A stretch of 64,000 bases of DNA from Dichomitus squalens LYAD-421 SS1 (lineage: Eukaryota > Basidiomycota > Agaricomycetes > Polyporales > Polyporaceae). The DNA lies in assembly GCF_000275845.1 (NCBI RefSeq), contig NW_006766884.1, positions 1,078,193-1,142,192 on the forward strand. The letters are read 5' to 3'. Positions within the stretch are counted from its first letter, which is position 1. Each line of letters starts with the position of its first letter. Shown here one piece after another: positions 59,950 to 64,000 of this stretch. The position numbers and the translations under genes were made by a program. The notes under the pieces were generated by a model, which saw only the letters and a list, made by a program, of their open reading frames with translations, ran no database searches and was not told the origin of the DNA.

Positions 59950-62900
59950 ATGGCTATCGTGGATTGCCACGCAGACCCCTCTTGCCTTCACAGATCCTTG
60001 CCTACTTCTGACACAGATTCACAAAATGGATTCAACGCCGTTCAGCGCGACCCGACGTCTTGGGATGCCTCGCTGCCTGCTAGTCAGGGCCTCTACGTGA
60101 ACGACCTCGAGAAGGATGCCTGCGGTGTGGGCTTCATCTGCCATATCAAGGGCGACCAGAGCCACAAAATCGTCTCCGATGCTCGTCAACTCCTCTGTGC
60201 TATGACCCATCGCGGCGCCACCGGCGCAGATAGCCGCGACGGCGACGGTGCGGGAGTCATGACCGGTATCCCTCACCTCTTCTTCAAGCGGGAGGGTGAG
60301 CGCGAAATCGGCTGCGAGCTTCCGGAGGCCGGCCAGTACGCCGTCGGGAACGTCTTCTTCAAGGCCAACAACCCCGTCGCTCTTCAGCAGCAGCAGGCTA
60401 TCTTCTCAAAGATTGCGGGAGACCTAGGTCTCCGCGTCCTCGGATGGAGAGAGGTCCCAACCGACGGCACCATCCTTGGCCCGGCGGCCGCAAGCAAAGA
60501 GCCCGCTATCCTTCAGCCGTTCGTAGTCTTGCGTTCTCACTATGGTGAGGGTAACACCCCTCGCGGTGGTGCGTTCGACGCCAAGCTCTTCGAGTGTCAG
60601 CTCTATATCCTACGCAAGCACGCGACGCACACCATGTTTGTCCCCTTCCGCTCTTTTCAGTATATGAACGCTAGCTTAAGTTGTCGGATGTGTCTATATG
60701 AAGTTCGCTCTCGAAGGGCTTCTATATCTGTTCGCTTTCATCCAAGAACATCGTCTACAAGGGTCAGCTCTCGCCGCCGCAAGTGTACAACTACTACCAC
60801 GACCTGAACCATGTCCTCTACCGTTCGCACTTCGCACTCGTCCACTCTCGCTTTTCCACCAACACCTTCCCCAGCTGGGACCGTGCTCAGCCCATGAGGT
60901 GGGCCGCACATAACGGTAAGATCCACTGCACGCATACTCCCTCGAAACTGAAAATCGAATGATCGTGTCATTGTCAGGTGAGATCAACACCCTCCGCGGT
61001 AATCGGAACTGGATGCGCGCTCGCGAGGGCGTACTCTCCTCGTCCCACTTTGGAGATCAGCTTGACCTCTTATACCCTATCATCGAGTCTGGTGGTTCCG
61101 ACTCTGCTGCGTTCGACAACGTGCTTGAGTTGCTTGTCGTGAACGGCGTTTTGACCCTTCCTGAGGCTATCATGATGCTTATCCCAGAAGCATGGCAGGG
61201 CAATGATATCATGGAGCCTGAGAAGAAGGCGTTCTACAATTGGGCTGCTTGTCTTCAGGAGCCTTGGGACGGTCCTGCTCTCTTCACTTTCAGCGACGGC
61301 CGTTACTGCGGCGCCAACCTCGACCGTAATGGTCTGCGCCCTTGCCGTTACGTCGTGACCAATGAGGACATCATTGTATGCGCCTCTGAGGTCGGCGCAC
61401 TCTACATCTCCCCTGAGAAAGTCATACAGAAGGGCCGTCTCAAGCCCGGACGCATGCTCCTCGTCGACACCGAGGAGGGCCGCATCGTCGACGACAAGGA
61501 GCTCAAGCGCACCACTGCGCGGAAGCAGAACTTCGCGTCCTGGATCGAGACCAACCTGCTCAACGTCCCTACAATCGTGAAACGCGTCCAGCGTGCTACT
61601 TCCGTCGAGCCGTCTATCGATCACTACTCCCTCAGTACCGATCCCAAGTTGCTCGCGTTCGGCTACACTGTCGAACAGCTCAACTTGCTCATGCTTCCCA
61701 TGTTCACCGACGGCAAGGAGGCACTTGGCTCTATGGGTAACGATGCTCCCCTCGCCGCCATGTCGACGCAACCCCGCCTCATCTACGACTACTTCCGCCA
61801 ACTCTTTGCTCAGGTCACCAATCCCCCTATCGACGCGATCCGAGAGTCGATAGTCATGTCTCTCGAGTGCTATGTCGGTCCCGAAGGAAACCTTCTTGAG
61901 ATGAATCCTCAGCAGTGCCACCGTATCCTCCTCCCCTCTCCCATCCTGTCGCTCGAGGAGATGAACGCCATGAAGAATCTCAAGCACGCGTACGCGACCT
62001 GGCCCTCCCGCACCATAGACATCACATTCCCGAAGGAGTTCGGCCTGCCGGGCTACAAGCTCGCGCTCGAGCGCGTTTGCTCTGAGGCGACGCAAGCTAT
62101 CGAAGATGGCATCAAGGTCATCATCCTCTCCGATCGCGAGACCGGACCGACCCGCGTTGCGCTTTCGGCCCTGGTCGCGTGCGGTGGCGTCCACCACCAC
62201 CTCGTCACTCAGAAGAAGCGTGCGAAGGTCGCGCTCATGGTCGAGACTGCGGAGGCCCGCGAAGTCCACCACCTCTGCGTTCTTCTCGGATACGGCGCCG
62301 ACGCTATCTGCCCATGGCTTACGATGGAGTCTATCCACAAGGTCGTCCGGGAAGGACTGTGAGTGTCGGTGTATCGTACCTATCTTGGAGAGCTTCTAAC
62401 ACGCTACTGGGGTCTACAGGGTTAAGGATAACAAGACGCTCGACGACCTGATGGCCAACTACCGCCACTCGGTAGATGGGGGTATCCTCAAGGTGATGTC
62501 GAAGATGGGTATTTCTACCCTGCAATCGTACAAAGGCGCGCAGATTTTCGAGGCGCTCGGATTACACACGGAAGTGATCGAGAAGTGCTTCGTTGGAACC
62601 GCGAGTCGTGTTCAGGGGGCGACCTTCGATCTTCTAGCGATGGACGCGTTCGAGATGCATGAGCGTGGCTGGCCTTCCCGTGAAACCATCATTCCGCCTG
62701 GGATGCCGGAGTCAGGAGAATACCACTGGCGTTCCGGCGGGGAAGCACACGTCAACGATCCGTCAGGAATCGCTAATCTCCAGGATGCCGTCCGAGAGAA
62801 GAACCAGCGTGCGTACGATGCGTATGCCACCAATGCGAACGAGCAGACCAGGGCAGTTCATCTCCGCGGCCTCCTCGATTTCCGGTACGAGAATGTCACT

Positions 62901-64000
62901 CCGATCCCGATCGAGCAAGTAGAGCCCTGGAATGAAATTGTTCGCCGGTTTGTCACCGGTGCGATGTCGTACGGGTCAATCTCGATGGAGGCGCACTCCA
63001 CGCTCGCCATCGCCATGAACCGGCTTGGCGGGAAGTCGAACACGGGCGAGGGCGGCGAGGATGCCGAGCGTTCCCAGCCTCTGCCCAACGGCGACATCAT
63101 GCGCTCCGCGATCAAGCAGGTCGCGTCTGGTCGGTTCGGTGTCACTTCTAACTACCTCGCGGATGCGGACGAGCTCCAGATAAAGATGGCACAAGGGGCC
63201 AAGCCGGGCGAAGGTGGTGAGCTTCCCGGACACAAGGTGTCGACGTCCATCGCGCGCACCCGGCACTCGACAGCCGGTGTCGGTCTCATCTCGCCTCCTC
63301 CGCACCACGATATCTACTCGATCGAGGATCTCAAGCAGCTCATCTACGACCTCAAGTGCTCAAACCCTCGTGCTCGTGTCTCTGTCAAGCTCGTGTCCGA
63401 GGTCGGTGTTGGTATTGTTGCGAGCGGCGTCGCGAAGGCGAAGGCGGATCACATCCTCATCTCTGGGCACGATGGAGGTACTGGTGCGTCCCGTTGGACC
63501 GGTATCAAGTACGCTGGCCTCCCGTGGGAGCTTGGTCTCGCCGAGACCCACCAGACGCTTGTTCTCAACGATCTCCGCGGCCGTGTCACTGTCCAGACCG
63601 ACGGACAGCTTCGTACTGGACGCGACCTTGCTATCGCGTGCTTGCTTGGTGCCGAAGAGTGGGGCTTCGCTACCACCCCTCTTATCGCCATGGGTTGTAT
63701 TATGATGCGCAAGTGTCATCGTAAGTTGCTTCACTAAGTGTCCCGAGGACTTCACGTTCTGACGTACGTCGTAGTGAACACCTGCCCTGTTGGTATTGCT
63801 ACCCAGGACCCGCAGCTCCGTGCGAAGTTCGCAGGCCAACCTGAGCAGGTGATCAACTTCTTCTACTACATCGCCGAAGATCTCCGTCAGTATATGGCCA
63901 AGCTCGGCTTCCGTACGATCAACGAGATGGTTGGTCGCGCTGATATGCTCAAGGTTGACGAGAAGCTACGGACGCCGAAGACCGCACACCTCGACCTCAG
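59950..64000 (+). CDS. GLT1: NADH-dependent glutamate synthase (GOGAT), 5' part
   Basis: Exons 59950-60635, 60704-60915, 60978-62358, 62420-63720 and 63775-64000 run in frame and continue past the window. About 1270 of an expected ~2100 residues are present. A ~57-residue propeptide ends at Cys58 in [16 protein letters not shown], the N-terminal nucleophile of the amidotransferase domain. [34 protein letters not shown] and [10 protein letters not shown] follow. The central domain and the FMN-binding synthase domain begin later: [47 protein letters not shown], then [11 protein letters not shown] with a cluster Cys. The missing right part should carry the NADH/FAD domain. It makes two glutamates from glutamine and 2-oxoglutarate in nitrogen assimilation. 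Confidence 0.96.

Noticed and set aside
61070..62338. 422-codon minus-strand ORF inside GLT1
   Set aside because: It is the exact antisense of the conserved glutamate synthase exon 3. Long antisense frames are expected from GC-ending codon bias.

Overview
The window is nuclear DNA from a filamentous basidiomycete, most likely an Agaricomycete close to the Polyporales. That placement is an inference. It rests on many short GT-AG introns (mostly 48-65 bp), a GC-rich coding style, closely packed genes on both strands, and orthologues of fungal proteins such as Sso-type syntaxin, Cmr1, TRAPP II Trs130, mitochondrial IF-2, PIG-H and NADH-GOGAT. I built spliced models by hand. Nearly all close with a continuous frame from ATG to stop, and exon coordinates are given where I worked them out.

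Layout. Positions 1-42900 are a dense housekeeping block: RRP3 helicase (+), a 2OG-Fe(II) oxygenase (-), tRNA-Ser(GCT) with an intron, CMR1 (-), TRAPPC10/TRS130 (-, 19 exons), a FAR-17a/AIG1-like membrane protein (+), argininosuccinate lyase (+), syntaxin (+), a small AN1 zinc-finger protein (+), aspartate aminotransferase (+), a PP4 regulatory subunit 1-like HEAT protein (+), an unknown four-TM protein (+), an IST1-TBC fusion protein (+), PIG-H (-), a GH5 exo-beta-1,3-glucanase-like protein (+), mitochondrial IF-2 (+) and a CHORD/CS cochaperone (-).

Positions 42900-52000 form a gene-poor island. It holds one divergent mitochondrial carrier, a pair of inverted repeats, a ~700 bp TIR element nested in one of those repeats with a 5-bp target duplication, a 403-bp N gap flanked by two identical 478-bp blocks (probably an assembly artefact), and a 780-bp MITE-like element with ~115-bp TIRs and a TA duplication. 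Gene density recovers from 52000: an ALKBH7-like dioxygenase with two GC-AG introns, an SDR-like protein that seems to lack the catalytic Tyr-Lys pair, a small SH3-like protein, LST8 (TOR complex) and the 5' two-thirds of NADH-glutamate synthase, which runs off the right edge.

Genes act singly, as expected in a fungus, and there are no operons or CRISPR arrays. Themes that recur are nitrogen metabolism (argininosuccinate lyase, aspartate aminotransferase, glutamate synthase, and LST8 in TOR signalling) and membrane traffic (TRAPP II, syntaxin, IST1-TBC). I see no evidence that these are functional clusters. The least explained items are the IST1-TBC fusion whose TBC part lacks both catalytic finger motifs, and the nested TIR elements of the island.
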